Positions 12,429 through 24,686 of a stretch of DNA of 64,000 nt are shown here, in pieces; positions within the stretch are counted from its first letter, which is position 1, and every line of letters starts with the position of its first letter. The stretch lies in assembly GCF_009905375.1 (NCBI RefSeq), contig NC_133656.1:228311739-228375738 (forward strand), written 5' to 3'. Below the pieces are notes generated by a model. That model had not been told where the DNA came from and searched no databases. It saw nothing but the letters and a program-made list of their open reading frames with translations. Position numbers and translations under genes: made by a program. Origin of the DNA: Apium graveolens. Lineage: Eukaryota > Streptophyta > Magnoliopsida > Apiales > Apiaceae.

Positions 12429-13607
12429 GAATCGATACTTGTCCTCAAGCATAAACAGACTCAAAGAACAAGAAATAAAAATGCATGAATGCAACTAATA
12501 TGAATGCAATGATCCCCAAAGAATAACTAAACCAAAAAACTAGCAACACCTCAGCAAATGCAATTATTCGCATAAAGATCTGTCAAATCTCACAAATCAA
12601 TCTACACAACAGAGACGTGTGTGTGTGTGCAAATGCTTATAGATATACTATCGTAACTAGATCGACAATAATAACTCACTACATATCAAAACAATTGCAA
12701 GTTTCTAAACAGAATAAAAGCTAGACTCAAAATAACTTATAATACTTCAATTCTTATATCGGAGTTAACATGGATTCACGTTTTTATTCACAACAAAACA
12801 ACACAAATATGCTTATACAATAGTAACCATGTAGCGAGCGTTAGGTTAGTGGATCCCAGACTATAGAAGCCTTAGGTCACTAGGCACAAAGTCCCCTAAG
12901 AACTTAATAACTCGAGTATTAAAGAGCCCACCCGTGATCAATTATACATAACACTTATTCTTTTTTTCTCTTTTTTCTATATTCTTTTTTTTCTTTTTCT
13001 TTTCAATTTCTGAATGAGTGTGTTTCGCTCCATCTCATTCAACCCTAGACTACTCATAAAAATATGAGCCGGCTACTAGCCATTTGACACCTAGCCTCAT
13101 AACTAGCAATGAAATCCAATTTCTCCAATTTCTAAATATCCATATCTTTTATTATTAAGAGAATACCCTGCATTCTAAATATAAACAAGCGATTAAACCT
13201 CGACAAACCAACAAATCATGACTATGATCTAGCACTGTAGCAACCTATAAGACTTAGTGAAATACAAATGTCTCTAGCATGCAAATCAATCCAATAAGAC
13301 TCAACATTACTAAATACGACATCACTACACTAGCATCAATATCACCAATTAATCGGAAAATTATCTAAGGGAATAATAATATAATGTAAATGCATGAAAA
13401 TACATGAACAAACTATCATAAAAACTACCAAAAATAAAATAATAAAAAAACTACATGGAAAAATATGTGCAACTATATGAAATAAAACTATCATGATTAT
13501 GAAAACTATATGAGACTATTCACACAAACATATTCCTTCAACTACTACCCCCAAACTTAAAATATTCAATGTCATCGGTGAAGGTAATAGTAAGGAATCA
13601 GGCATAC
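12429..13607 (-). other. Athila non-coding 3' region with a second PPT-like tract
   Basis: About 1.2 kb of AT-rich sequence between the post-pol ORF and the 3' LTR. No convincing ORF. A second tract, AAGTTTGGGGGTAG on the minus strand, lies at 13546-13560 and nearly copies the real polypurine tract. A pyrimidine run (plus strand) occupies 12958-13005. Confidence 0.6.
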
Positions 13608-14843
13608 CTACTCTGAATCAGAATCCTCACCCTCAAAGGATGGAGTGTCAGGTGTGTCCGGAGGTGGATACACGGAATCCTCACCAAAAACTGGCCACTG
13701 AATGTCAACTCTGGTGGCTCTAAATGCAGTCCCAAGTGCCTAGGTGAGATCGCATGCAAACTGACTGTGGATGTCATGCATCGCATCCATCCTCCTCGCA
13801 AGACTCCTATACTACGTCGAACTCAAACCAGCTCTCATCTCTGCTCCTGCTGCCTCCCCATATTGCTTCTGTTGCGATGGACCGACCTCATCTCCATACT
13901 GAGCTCTCCAAACTGCTCGGTTTGCCTGCTGCATACCACCAACATACATCTGATCGCGGGGCACACCACCTGGCAGATGATCAAATGTGTAACCAAGCCC
14001 CTTAGGATTGGGCTTTCCTCATCCCCACTCTTGCATGTTGTGCAGCGTAGAACTGTCAATAGGAGTACTGGAAATCTGAAGCTGCTCATGTGCGGGTCAA
14101 TGAACACCAACTTCCATGCACAACTTCGTCACAATGGACGCATACGAAATCACCCCGGTATTACCTCATCTCAAAAACCTCAGGATCCCCTGATATATCA
14201 CCATCCCCAAATCAATGTAATCACCCTGCAGAATACCCCAAAGCAGACGAGCACGCTCCACCGTAATCTCATGCACATGCGAAGATGGCATGATATTAGG
14301 ACAAATAAACGAGTTCCAAGCCCGTGCATACCTGTTCATGCATGAAGCAGGGAACGTGGAGTAATCAACAGTGCCTCTCTTGAACTTCCAATGAGTCTCA
14401 GGCACACAGAGAGTAGCAACGATGAGATCCAAATCGAAGTCCTCAGGATTCTTATCGTTCCAAATGTCCTGGCCCACCTTTCTCGCAAGCTGCTCAATCA
14501 CTGTCCTGATAGCCTCAACACTGTACTCAACAGTCCTCCCCATCACCATCGTAAAACCATTCTTCTCCGCCTTGGCGTTGGCGTAGAACTCCCGCACAAC
14601 ACTCATGGGCACAACAGCAGGAGCCTCACAAAAAGGAACCCAGCCCATCTCCAAAATCATCTCCAACAGCCTACCATCTTTTCCCGATGGCAGAAATCCT
14701 CTCTCCTTAGCAATAGGCTTCGAGAGAAGCCTCATGTACTCCTCCTCAGCCTCAGGAGTAGAGAACATGGGCCTCACACCACTTGTAGTAGAAGAATTGG
14801 TGGCGCTGCTTCCAATTTGAGTTTTATGTCTTTTGGGTGCCAT
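13608..14843 (-). pseudogene. Athila post-pol ORF (putative plant transposon protein domain)
   Basis: A 412-codon frame from ATG 14843 to TAG 13608-13610, intact for 225 codons and then broken by several in-frame stops (first at 14166-14168), most explicable as CGA-to-TGA or CAA-to-TAG changes. The N-terminus is Lys/Ser/Thr-rich. The domain at about residues 55-225 contains VVREFYANA, then a V-x-GR-V-x-(Y/F)-S element, and W and aromatic anchors. This resembles the family found in Athila and other retrotransposon post-pol ORFs (Pfam putative plant transposon protein, from memory). I see no signal peptide or membrane segment, so an envelope role is doubtful. The ORF has its own TATA box 95 bp upstream. 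Confidence 0.8.
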
Positions 14844-14937
14844 CGGATTGAAAAAGAGCGAATAAAAGCTTAAGTGTTTAGAGAGAATATGTATTTGAGA
14901 GTTTGTGAATTGGTGGAGAAGATGTATGCAAGTGTAT

Positions 14938-14945
14938 GTATTTAT
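14938..14945 (-). promoter_or_regulatory. TATA box upstream of Athila post-pol ORF
   Basis: Minus-strand TATAAATA 95 bp before the ATG at 14843, followed by a CA/CT-rich leader and placed just downstream of the GC-rich motif array. It suggests a separate transcript for this ORF; inferred from sequence only. Confidence 0.55.
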
Positions 14946-15135
14946 AGGTGGAGGGGTGTGAATTTTATAAGGAATAGAAGTGGGAATTGATTATGGGAAT
15001 CGTGGGAATAATGGAATTGATTAGGAGAGGGAATTATGGGATGTGGAAGAGTAAAAATCGGGTTAAAATTGATTTTGGAATTAAAATCCCGATTTTCTCT
15101 AATAAAACAGCTGTTTTTTTCTGAACAGGGACTTG

Positions 15136-15255
15136 GCTCGCGCGGCCGCGCTCACATTCTGGAAAACCGGCGCGACCGCGCGCTAGGACAGCGTGAGCGC
15201 GCTTGGTTACTGGAAAACGGCGCGGCCGCGCGGTTGGCCAGCGCGGCCGCGCCCA
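15136..15255 (-). promoter_or_regulatory. GC-rich palindromic array between Athila pol and post-pol ORF
   Basis: Five or so copies of GCGCGGCCGCGC-type sequence in 120 bp, separated by CTGGAAAAC-type linkers, inside otherwise AT-rich DNA. The same core appears in both LTRs next to their TATA boxes. The core is its own reverse complement, which suits a dimeric DNA-binding protein. Confidence 0.65.
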
Positions 15256-15339
15256 GGTTCTGTACTTGGCCCCGAATTTTTTCCTTTTTCTGATATTTTT
15301 TTTGTGTGTTTTCTCTTTTCTTCTTACTTCCTCTACCTA

Positions 15340-18300
15340 CTAATGTATAACAAACTTGGGTTGCCTCCCAAGAAGCGCTTCTTTTACGTCGCTAGCTCGA
15401 CGTAGAGTCTTGAAATCAAGTGGAGAATAAAATGGCACTAACCATCTCGCGGTTTTCCGTATCACCATAATAATGCTTCAACCGTTGACCATTTACCTTG
15501 AATGCTTGGCCCGGATCATTCTCAAAAATTTCCACCGCTCCATGTGGAAACACAGTTTTGATTATGAAGGGCCCTGACCATCTTGACTTCAACTTTCCAG
15601 GAAAAAGACGGAGACGAGAGTTGAATAAAAGAACTTGTTACCCCGGCACAAATTTCTTAAGCACTAGACCCCGATCGTTCCACCCTTTTGACTTTTTCCT
15701 TGTACATTTTGTTGTTCTCGTAAGCTTGAAGTCGAAATTTGTCAAGTTCGTTCAATTGAAGCATCCTTTTCTTTCCAGCTGCATCCAAATCCAGATTCAA
15801 TTTCTTCAAAGCCCAATAAGCCTTATGCTCGAGCTCCACCGGAAAATGACACCCCTTACCATAAACTAACTGAAATGACGACATTCCCAATGGAGTCTTA
15901 TACGCCCAAACAGCTTTATCAAGCTTTAAAGACCAATCCTTCATTGATGGACATATCATTTTCTCTAAAATACGCTTTATCTCTCTGTTAGATACCTCAA
16001 CTTGACCATTTGTCTGAGGATGATAAGCCGTAGCAATGCGATGATTCACATTATACCTCTTCATCATGATGGTGAACTTGCGGTTTCAAAAATGCGACCC
16101 CTCATCACTGATTATGACTCTTGGAGTCCCAAACTTTGTGAATATCTGCTTGTGAAGAAAATTAAGCACGACTTTCGCATCGTTCATTGGCAATTCCTTA
16201 ACTTCAACCCATTTTGACACGTAATCAACCGCCAACAAGATGTACTGATTGTTGCAAGATGAGACAAATGGCCCCATGAAGTCAATTCCCCAAATATCGA
16301 AGACCTCAACCTCGAGAAGCACATTAAGAGGCATCTCATCCTTCTTAGACATATTACACACACGTTCACATCGATCACATTTCAAAATGAACTGATGCGC
16401 ATCTTTAAACAATGTTGGCCAAAAGAAACCTGCTTGAAGAACACGAGCTGCTGTCATTTCTACACCATAATGTCCTCCATAAGTCGTTAAGTGGAAATCT
16501 CGCAAGATTCCCCCCGTTTCGCTGTAAGGAATACATCTCCTGATGATTTGGTCAGCTCCCTGGCAAAAAAGAAATGGCTCATCCCACATATACCACTTCA
16601 CTTCATGTAGAAACTTCTTCCTTTGAGCATAAGATAAGTCGGAAGGCATGATGTTACTCACAAGGTAGTTCATAATGTCTGCAAACCATGGCTCTTCTTC
16701 TTACACTTCAAACAGCTGCTCATCGGGAAAAGACTCATTTATTAAGGTTTTATCCAATGAAGTAGCATTAGAATTCTCTAAACGCGAGAGATGATCAGCG
16801 ACTTGATTTTTAGTTCCTTTTCTGTCCTTGATCTCTAGTTCAAATTCTTGGAGCAAAAGAACCCATCGAATCAATCTAGGCTTCGAGTCCTTCTTCGAGA
16901 CGAGATATTGAATGGCGGCGTGATCAATGAAAATTGTCACCTTAGTCCCAAGTAGATAAGATCAAAATTTCTCAAAACCAAAGACAATAGCCAAAAGTTC
17001 TTTCTCCGTAGTAGTGTAATTCAGTTCGGCACCATTTAGAGTCTTACTTACGTAGTAGACTACATGAAATATGTTGTTCTTCCTCTGCCCTAGAACTGCC
17101 CCAACTGCATAATCACTTGCATCACACATCATCTCAAAAGGTTCATTCCAATCAGGTGCAGTTATGACCGGTGCCGAGATTAGACTCTTCTTTAATGTGT
17201 CAAAAGCCACAAGGCACTTGTCATCAAACTTGAAAGGGATATCTTTCTCTAGTAAACTGCACAATGGCTTTGAATTTTTTGAGAAGTCTTTGATGAAGCG
17301 CCTGTAGAAACCCGTGTGACAAAGAAAACTGCAAATTCCCTTAACAGAAATAGGTGGGGGAAGATTCTCAATGACCCCCACCTTGGCCTTATCTACCTCA
17401 AAACCCTTACTAAAAACCTTGTGCCCCAGAATTATACCTTGACGCACCATTAAGTGAGATTTCTCCCAATTAAGAACCAGATTGGTCTTAACGCACCTCT
17501 TGAGAACGTGTCCAAGATTTTGCAAGCATTCATCAAAAGAATTGCCAAAGACTGAGAAGTCGTCCATGAACACTTCCACATTCTGGCCAATCATGTCAGA
17601 AAAGATGGCCATCATACATCATTGAAATGTGGCTGATGCACCACACAGACCAAAAGAAACTCGTCTAAAGGCGAACATACTGAATGGACAGGTGAAGGTA
17701 GTTTTCTCTTGATCTTCTGGAGCGATACAAATCTGATTATAACCCGAATCCAGAAGACAATAGTACTCATGACCAGCCAACCTATCAAGCAATTGATCAA
17801 TGAAGGGCAAGGGAAAGTGATCCTTCCTAGTGGCCTTGTTTAGCTTCCTGTAGTCCATACAGACTCTCCACCCCGTGACTGTCCGTGTAGGAATAAGTTC
17901 ATTCTTCTCATTTGCTACCACAGTAATACCACCTTTCTTTGGTACACATTGAACCGGGCTTACCCATGAACTGTCAGAGATGGGATAAATGATCCCTGCA
18001 TCTAGCCACTTCAGAATTTCCTTCTTTACTACTTCCTTCATGATTGGATTAATTCTTCTTTGTTGCTCGACTGTAGGCTTGCTACCTTCTTCTAGCAGAA
18101 TTTTATGCATGCAGTAAGAAGAGTTGATTCCCTTGATATCTACTATAGTCCATCCAATTGTCGGTTTTAACTCTCTCAGAATTCTCAAAAACTTTTCCTC
18201 ATCGCTACCTGAAAGGTTAGATGCAATAATAACAGGAAGAGTAGATGCATCACCTAAAAAAGCATACTCAAATGTTCAGGTAAAGGTTTAAGCTCAAGAG

Positions 18301-19060
18301 TAAGAGCTTCCTCAATAGAAGGCTTGAGGCATTTGGGAGCTTTGCTCAATTCTTCCATTCCAAGAGATTCAAAAGCATATCGATCTTCCTATTCCATGGA
18401 GACGCATTCAAATATTGCAATTGCTCATCACCTTCGTCATCTTCACTATCTGAATTTCCCAACAAGGCTTTTTCTAAGGTATCAGACCTTAGCATTTGAT
18501 CAAGTTCCGATGTGACCACCAAATTGACCAACTCGACTTTTAAACACTCCTCATTATCAGTAGGAAATTTCATAGCATTGAACACATTGAAAGTTACATC
18601 CTGATCCAATACTCACATTGTAAGCTCACCCTTCTGCACATCAATCAAAGTCCAGCCAGTTGTCAATAAAGGCCTTTCCAAGATTATGGGAATCTTCTTA
18701 TCCTCCTCGAAATCAAGAATGACGAAATCAGCAGGGAAGATGAGTTTATCCACCTTGACCAAGACATCCGCCACAATAGCTCTTGGATATGTAATAGAAC
18801 AGTCGACCAATTGTAAGGTCATGTAAGTTGGTTTGGGATCAGGTAAGTCCAATTGCTTGAAGATTGACAAGGGCATCAGATTGATGCTAGCTTTCAAGTC
18901 ACATAAGCATCTGTCAAAAGACACTTTCCCAATAGTACATGGAATAGTAAAGCTTCCTGGATCTTTAAGCTTCGGAGGCAACTTCTGCTGCAGCACAACA
19001 CTGCATTCCTCCTGTGACAGCGCCAGTCTCTAAATCAACTATCTTCACCTTCCGAGAGAG
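15340..19060 (-). pseudogene. pol: Athila pol (PR-RT-RNaseH-IN)
   Basis: Protease lies at about 18613-18996; the usual D-L-G-A-S core reads DLKASINLMP, so the conserved Gly is Lys. RT covers 16962-18188, with FMDD near 17560. The first catalytic-Asp region reads LLDSGYNQ, two residues short of the family LDGYSGYNQ form. RNase H is at 16701-17160, the integrase zinc domain (H-H, CDRCERVC) near 16340-16480, and the core (DIWGIDFMGPF, SDEGSHF) at 16086-16330. The last codons, matching the Athila DVKEALLGRQPKF tail, end at 15340. Stops are at 17619-17621, 16962-16964, 16701-16703 and 16086-16088, with a frameshift near 15660. Clearly inactive. Confidence 0.9.
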
Positions 19061-20754
19061 AATACCTTTCATAAACTTTGCATAATTAGGCATCTGCTCG
19101 AGAGCCTCAGCGAAAGTTATGCCGATATGAAGTTTCTTGAACACCTCTAGAAACTTCTCGAATTACTTGTCCAACTTTTTCTTCTGCAGCCTTTTCGGAA
19201 AAGGCGGTGGCGGATAGATCTGTTTCTCTCCTGTATTACCCTCAGGCAGAGTGTGCTCAACAATAATCTTTCTTGGTTCCACTTCTTCATCCTGCTGCTT
19301 TACTTCTTCCTCAACCCCAGCTTCTTCAGTCAGCTCTTGAGTTTGATCGGGATTTGCAACCTTCCCAGGCCTCAAAGTGATTGCCTTTACCTGCTCCTTA
19401 GCTTCCTTCTTTCCTGGCACTTAGTGTCACTAGGTAATGTACCAGGTTGACGATTTAGCAAGGCATTGGCAATTTGCGAAATTTGATTTTCCAAGGTCTT
19501 GATAGAAATATCTTGACTCTTGCACATGAGCTTCAACTCCTCTAATTCAGATTTTTCATTAGCTTGTTGCAGCTGGAGTTGTTGTTTTGGTGCATACTGC
19601 GGTTGCTGAAAACCAGGGTGGTTGTACTGCTTAGCTGGATACTGCTGATAAGGCTTTTGAACCGCATTCGGAGCGTTGCTCCAGCTGAAATTGGGATGAT
19701 TGCGGTTGTTAGGATGATAGGTGACTGGCACAGGTTGCTGCGATCGCTAAAAGTTGCTCACGAACTGAGCTGATTCATTAGAAATTGCGCACTGATCAAT
19801 CTCATGGGCACCAACACAAAGCTCACAGACACTAAGGATTTGATTAACCCCATAATTAGCCAAAGTGTTCACCTTCATTGTCAAAGCCTTAAGTTGAGCA
19901 GCTATAGCAGTTGCTGCATCCAACTCCAGAATTCCTGCTACTTTTCCCTGAGTCAGTCTCTAGGAAGGATTCTGGTACTCATTAGCATCTATCAGTTCAA
20001 TAAGTTCACAAGCTTCATCGTAGCCCTTAGCCCACAAGGCTCCTCTTGATGCTGCATCAAGCATGGGCCTAGAAGTAGGATCCAATCCATTGTAGAAATA
20101 GTTGATAATCATCCAATCAGGCATGTCATGGTGTGGGCACTTCCTTAGAATCTCCTTATATCGATCCCAAGCCTCACACAGAGATTCTCTAGTTTGCTGC
20201 GCGAACTGGGTAAGAGCATTCCTGATTGCTGCAGTCTTCGCCATGGGAAAAAATTTAGTGAGAAACTTTTGAGCAAGATCTTCCCAAGTTGTGATAGACC
20301 CTGCCGGTAGAGAGTGTAACCAACACTTAGCCTTGTCCCTCAAAGAGAATGGAAAGAGTCGCAGCTTGATGGCATCTTCAGTCACACCATTGAACTTGAA
20401 AGTGTCGCAGATCTCGATAAAATCCCTGATGTGCATGTTGGGGTCTTCGGTAGGAGAACCCCCAAACTGAACTGAGTTATCTATCATCTGGATCGTGCTT
20501 GACTTGATCTCAAAAGTGTTAGTCGCGATGGCTGGTCTAATGATGCTATACCGGATGTCGTTAATCTTGGGCTTAGAATAGTCCATCAAAGCCTTCGGAT
20601 TTTCTGCTTGATCACCCATAGCTACTATAATTGGCTCTTCAACTTTCTCTTCTTCTACCTTCTTTTCTTCCTCAAAAACTTCCCTACGAATTACCACAAG
20701 TTCTTCCTCGGCTTTATCCAGTGTTCTCTTATGAGTACGCGAACGAGTATGCAT
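19061..20754 (-). pseudogene. gag: Athila gag
   Basis: Starts at ATG 20754 (MHTRSRTHKRTLDK). The Gag domain (DFIEICDTFKFNGV, LFPFSLRDKAKCWL, W-x-LAQKFLTKFFP) lies at residues of about 95-265. After TAG at 19960-19962 the same frame continues through a C-x2-C-x4-H-x4-C zinc knuckle (CELCVGAHEIDQC), a second TAG at 19747-19749, a Gln/Pro-rich stretch (YAPKQQLQLQQ) and a frameshift near 19425. It ends in the conserved EQVKAITLR segment that leads into protease. Part of its 5' end is duplicated at 20942-21301. Confidence 0.9.
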
Positions 20755-21520
20755 ACACCCTCGCTAGATCACCTGAAATAAAACAAGGAAACAAATAAGT
20801 AATAATGTCTGAGTCAATGAACTTAAACGACCACTGATGGAAAGCATATAAACTAGTAATTAACACTGCAGTCCCCGGCAGCGGCGACAAAAACTTGTTA
20901 GTCGCTAAACACGTGACTAACAAGTACTTAGCCTTGTCCCTCTAAGAGAATGGAAAGAGTAGCAGCTTGATGGCATCTTCAGTCACACCATTGAACTTGA
21001 AAGTGTCGCAGATCTCGATAAAATCCCTGATGTGCATGTTGGGGTCTTCGTTAGGAGAACCCTCAAACTGAACTGAGTTATGTATCATCTGGATCGTGCT
21101 TGACTTGATCTCAAAAGTGTTAGCCGCAATGGCTGGTCTAATGATGCTAGACTGGATGTCATTAATCTTGGGCTTAGAATAGTCCATCAAAGCCTTCGGA
21201 TTTTCTGCTTGATCACCCATAGCTACTATAATTGGCTCTTCAACTTTCTCTTCTCCTTCTACCTTCTTTTCTTCCTCAAAAACTTCCCTACGAATTACCA
21301 CAAGTTCTTCCTCAGCTTTATCCAGTGTTCTCTTACGAGTACACGAACGCGTATGGATACACCCTCACTAGATCACCTGAAATAAAACAAGGAAACAAAT
21401 AAGTAACAATGTCTGAGTCAATAAACTTAATCGACCACTGATGGAAAGCACATAAACTAGTAATTAACACTGCAGTCCCCGGCAGCGGCGCCAAAAACTT
21501 GTTAGTCTCTAAACACACGC
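20326..21520 (-). repeat. ~600-bp tandem duplication spanning LTR edge, PBS, leader and gag start
   Basis: Segments 20326-20918 and 20927-21520 are near identical and in the same orientation, offset by 601 bp. Each holds the first ~20 bp of LTR, the primer-binding site, the leader and the first ~180 codons of gag. The inner primer-binding site is mutated (GGCGACAA for GGCGCCAA). At the junction CTTGTTAGTC (20895-20904) faces GACTAACAAG (20915-20924), a 10-bp inverted repeat. Confidence 0.9.
21477..21493 (-). other. Primer-binding site of Athila (tRNA-Asp type)
   Basis: Minus-strand TGGCGCCGCTGCCGGGG, six bases inside the 5' LTR, is the form used by Athila elements and matches the 3' end of plant tRNA-Asp. 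Confidence 0.85.
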
Positions 21521-22902
21521 TAATAATACACACAAGTATACGAGTTCACAAGTAGTATGAGATATAAATCAGATTCGATCACACAGAGACTATATAGGTT
21601 AACTATCTAAATTACGTACCTAAGCAACAATGTATGGTTATTATTCAATGCTAAGACGATAACAAATTGAGAATGTTTATAACTAAGAATTACGCTAACT
21701 ATTATAACTACGAGAATAAGCTTGAATGAGTTAATATATATGAAAGATATGGGATTCTAACTTCATTAAATACTTCATTCAATAGCCTTATTATTCTCAA
21801 CTTCAGCATGCAATGGTGATGACACTAGTCAGATAACACGAAACTGATAAACGCCAACTTTCGTTGCACGAGTATCATTCTATCAGACATCCATAAAAGA
21901 GATAGAAGCTGAATAGGCACCAATTATATTGAGACCCTATATGTCTATAGAATTTGACAACATAATGGTTTAAGCACAAGTTATCTATCTTGATTACATA
22001 GGACAAGTAAGATGGTTAAAATTACCTACGAATCATGCATCACAATACATGAACCTATGCTAGCATGGCAAGTTCTAAATTCTTAAATTCACTTTCGCTT
22101 CATTAAGAATTAACACATTATCTTATAAGTTCGCGACGTTCACAAGACGAATACGCACAACAAATACTAGGATATCATACAATCACCACACACTAAGGCA
22201 TCAAACAATTTAACTAAAGAAATCCATAAATAAATCCGCTAGAACCCCACGATAACGATTATCCCATAATCGAACTCATCGCCAACGTGGGTTCCAATGA
22301 AAACATGATATAACAAACGTAGTCTTTATACGAATAAATAAACCAAAGTACAATCAAGAATATAGGTTCAGCAAAACAAGAAATAAGCATCCAAATTACA
22401 ACTCAAAATAAGGATTCACAAGAATAAACTAGTTCATCTTCGCTTTTGTTGAATTGTGCCAAAAGGTCTCTTGCCGTCTTCTCCCTCCTTGATGTCTTGA
22501 TAACTCTGAATCTCTTCTGAAATGACCTAAGTTATGTTTATATAGCAGTCCATGCATTCCAGGAGTCCAGCAATTTGAATTATAAAAGAATCGGGATTTT
22601 AATATCCCGACCCAGCGCGGCCGCGCGCAACACCAGCGCGGCCGCGCCTGTCTTTTGCCAAAACTTCATTTTTTCCTCTTCTTTATTTCTTGCATCTTCG
22701 AGCCAATCTTTCAAGCTTTTATTCCAGCACATTCTAAACACCATATTTAGCATCAAAACAATGTTAATTCACCTAATTCACGAAATGAAGCCTGAAATGC
22801 AAAAACACTTTAAAACACGTTAAAACACAAATAACTTGAGTACAAATACACCAACTCAAAGCTTATTAGAGCAAAAATAAGTGTCATAAATGCCACTTAA
22901 CA
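21500..22902 (-). repeat. 5' LTR of Athila (1403 bp)
   Basis: TGTTAG at 21500 to TTAACA at 22902, flanked on the right by ATGGT. TATA box (minus) at 22539-22545. The GC-rich block at 22613-22648 holds two GCGCGGCCGCGC cores and is shorter than in the 3' LTR. Confidence 0.92.
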
Positions 22903-22907
22903 ATGGT

Positions 22908-23069
22908 AGCAAGCATCATAAAGAATCTAGCATAATAGACACTTTTACCTCTCTTATTTAGTTCTCCTAACTTAAAACCTAACTCAAATATGATTAGGTC
23001 ACTGGAGTTAAAGTACTTATCAGTAACTATCATATAAAGCATGTTAAGCATGAAAATGTTAACAGGATC
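22908..23069 (-). pseudogene. Element A env-like ORF, middle fragment
   Basis: The 162-bp piece between Athila and B translates on the minus strand into residues matching C env-like residues of about 170-225 (MLNMLYMIVTDKYFN, ELG, YYARFFM). It links the 10933 and 48378 fragments and shows both insertions hit the same ORF. Confidence 0.85.
23065..23069. repeat. Target-site duplication of element B, left copy
   Basis: GGATC here recurs at 48378-48382, directly outside the other LTR of B, 25 kb away. Confidence 0.95.
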
Positions 23070-24424
23070 TGTTAGGTCCCAATTTGTTTGTAGAAGGGGG
23101 GGTTGAATGCAAACAATACCGTTTAGTCGAATAAAATGCGGAATAAAATTGTGAAATAAAATTCAAGTTAAATAAAACTTTTATTAAACTTGAAAGGTGT
23201 TACAACTACGGTATCGGTTACAAGGGATTAATCTCAAATCAATTATTACAAATCTAGAATAAATTCGACATGAACTTTTTCTATTTTTGTAATTAAAAAA
23301 TCAAATGCTAAATGCGATTTGAGATTAAGTTCTAGGGATTTTAATCCGCTAGATTGATACACAAGAACAAGATAAGTATTTCTAGTTGATTGGATTTAAC
23401 TTTACAATCTAGAAATTGATCTTGAAGTTGCAGATGAGATGAAATATTTTTCTGCTCCTTTTTCTTTTGTTCTTGAGTTTTTGTTCTGTTTTTGATTGAT
23501 TTTGAAATAATAGACTTCTGCTCCTTTTTATCAAACAGCCGAATGTAAACATGTACTGGCATGACAATCTTCTTTGGCCAGCAAGACTTTCGGTATGACA
23601 AAATTTACAACTAGCAAGACAATTAAAATGAGCTAGCAAGACTTTCGGTATGACTATTGATTGTCATACCGATTGTCATATTAGTTCAAATAAATTGTCT
23701 TGCTGAATTAATAACAGATTTTAATCTAAACAGAAATTCTAATAAGACAATTAAATGTATTGGCATGACTTTCGGTATGACTATCAATTGTCATACCGAT
23801 TGTCATACTAGTTCAAATGAATTGTCTTGCTGAATTTAAGCAGATTTTAAACCAATTAAAATCTTGTAAATCCTTAATATTAATTCTAAATTAATTAATC
23901 AATTTAATTCAATTAATCAATAAATTAATCTTTGCAGATATAATTTATTTTCTTAATTAAATTATATGACTTAATTAATTAATAGAGAATTAATACTAAC
24001 CCTGAGCAGCATCCATTCTTCTGACAATCTTCTGAAAGTCACTGAGACTTATGAATCAATTCCGCCACTTCAATGCTGACACTCGATGTACTGTATGGTT
24101 CATGAGTGACTAACTTCCGTGACGTTTCTTCATGTCTTGACTTTGATATTCTGATTGAATCCTTGTAATAAATGATACCCTGACGAGATCTCTGTCACTT
24201 GATTAAATCCACGATCTTGATTTATATCACTGAGGCATGATCAAATTCTTGAACTTCTTCCAGTGAATCTTCAAGTCTGCAGATGAACAATGTTTCTTTA
24301 TTCTTTGACAGATGTTACATTGTGAGATCTCTCTGACGATTGATCCACTATTTACTTATTACATTCTTATTTGAGTTGAGTTAAATACTCGAATAAACGA
24401 GTAGGCTATGACATATGCCTTTCA
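23070..24424 (-). repeat. 3' LTR of element B (1355 bp)
   Basis: TGTTAGG at 23070 to CTTTCA at 24424, matching 47023-48377 with about eight substitutions. A TATA-like GATAAAAAGG (minus) lies at 23523-23532, right below the motif array. Confidence 0.95.
23553..23833 (-). promoter_or_regulatory. GTCATACC/GGTATGAC motif array in B 3' LTR
   Basis: In about 280 bp there are more than ten copies of GGTATGAC, GTCATACC, GGCATGAC, GCAAGACAATT or ATTGTCTTGC, many in facing pairs. The same set recurs at 28572-28900 before the env-like ORF. Positioned just upstream of the LTR TATA-like box. Confidence 0.65.
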
Positions 24425-24437
24425 ATCTCCCCCTATT
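24425..24437 (-). other. Polypurine tract of element B
   Basis: Minus-strand AATAGGGGGAGAT adjoining the 3' LTR, the same tract as in element C. Confidence 0.9.
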
Positions 24438-24686
24438 TGCTTGTTAGACAATAACAACAAATACCTAGAGGATAACTCAACTAACAAATAAGAAAAAGAT
24501 ATAAACAGTAATGTAAAGTAAATAGCAGAAAAGTTCTGGATTATATTTAACATTTTCCAGATTCCAAATGAAATTTACAAGTGAATACAAGATAGATGTT
24601 CCTCTAGCCTGAACATATAACTACATTAGACTATCTTGATTCATAAAGCTCTAATCATATTACATTGAGTTTTGAGCTAATTGACT

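Larger units (their letters stand above)
10934..22902 (-). mobile_element. Complete Athila-type Ty3/gypsy element
   Basis: 11,969 bp with two LTRs, a 5-bp TSD (ATGGT), a tRNA-Asp-type primer-binding site, an Athila-type Gag, pol, a post-pol ORF and the AGTTTGGGGGTG-type polypurine tract. It sits inside the env-like ORF of element A. All genes carry several stops, and a ~600-bp segment covering LTR start, leader and gag start is duplicated in tandem. LTRs differ by a few percent plus indels, so it is older than B and C. Confidence 0.92.

Noticed and set aside
13754..14873. Long plus-strand ORFs (up to 192 codons) opposite the Athila post-pol ORF
   Set aside because: They are antisense shadows of the minus-strand ORF and have no recognisable domain.
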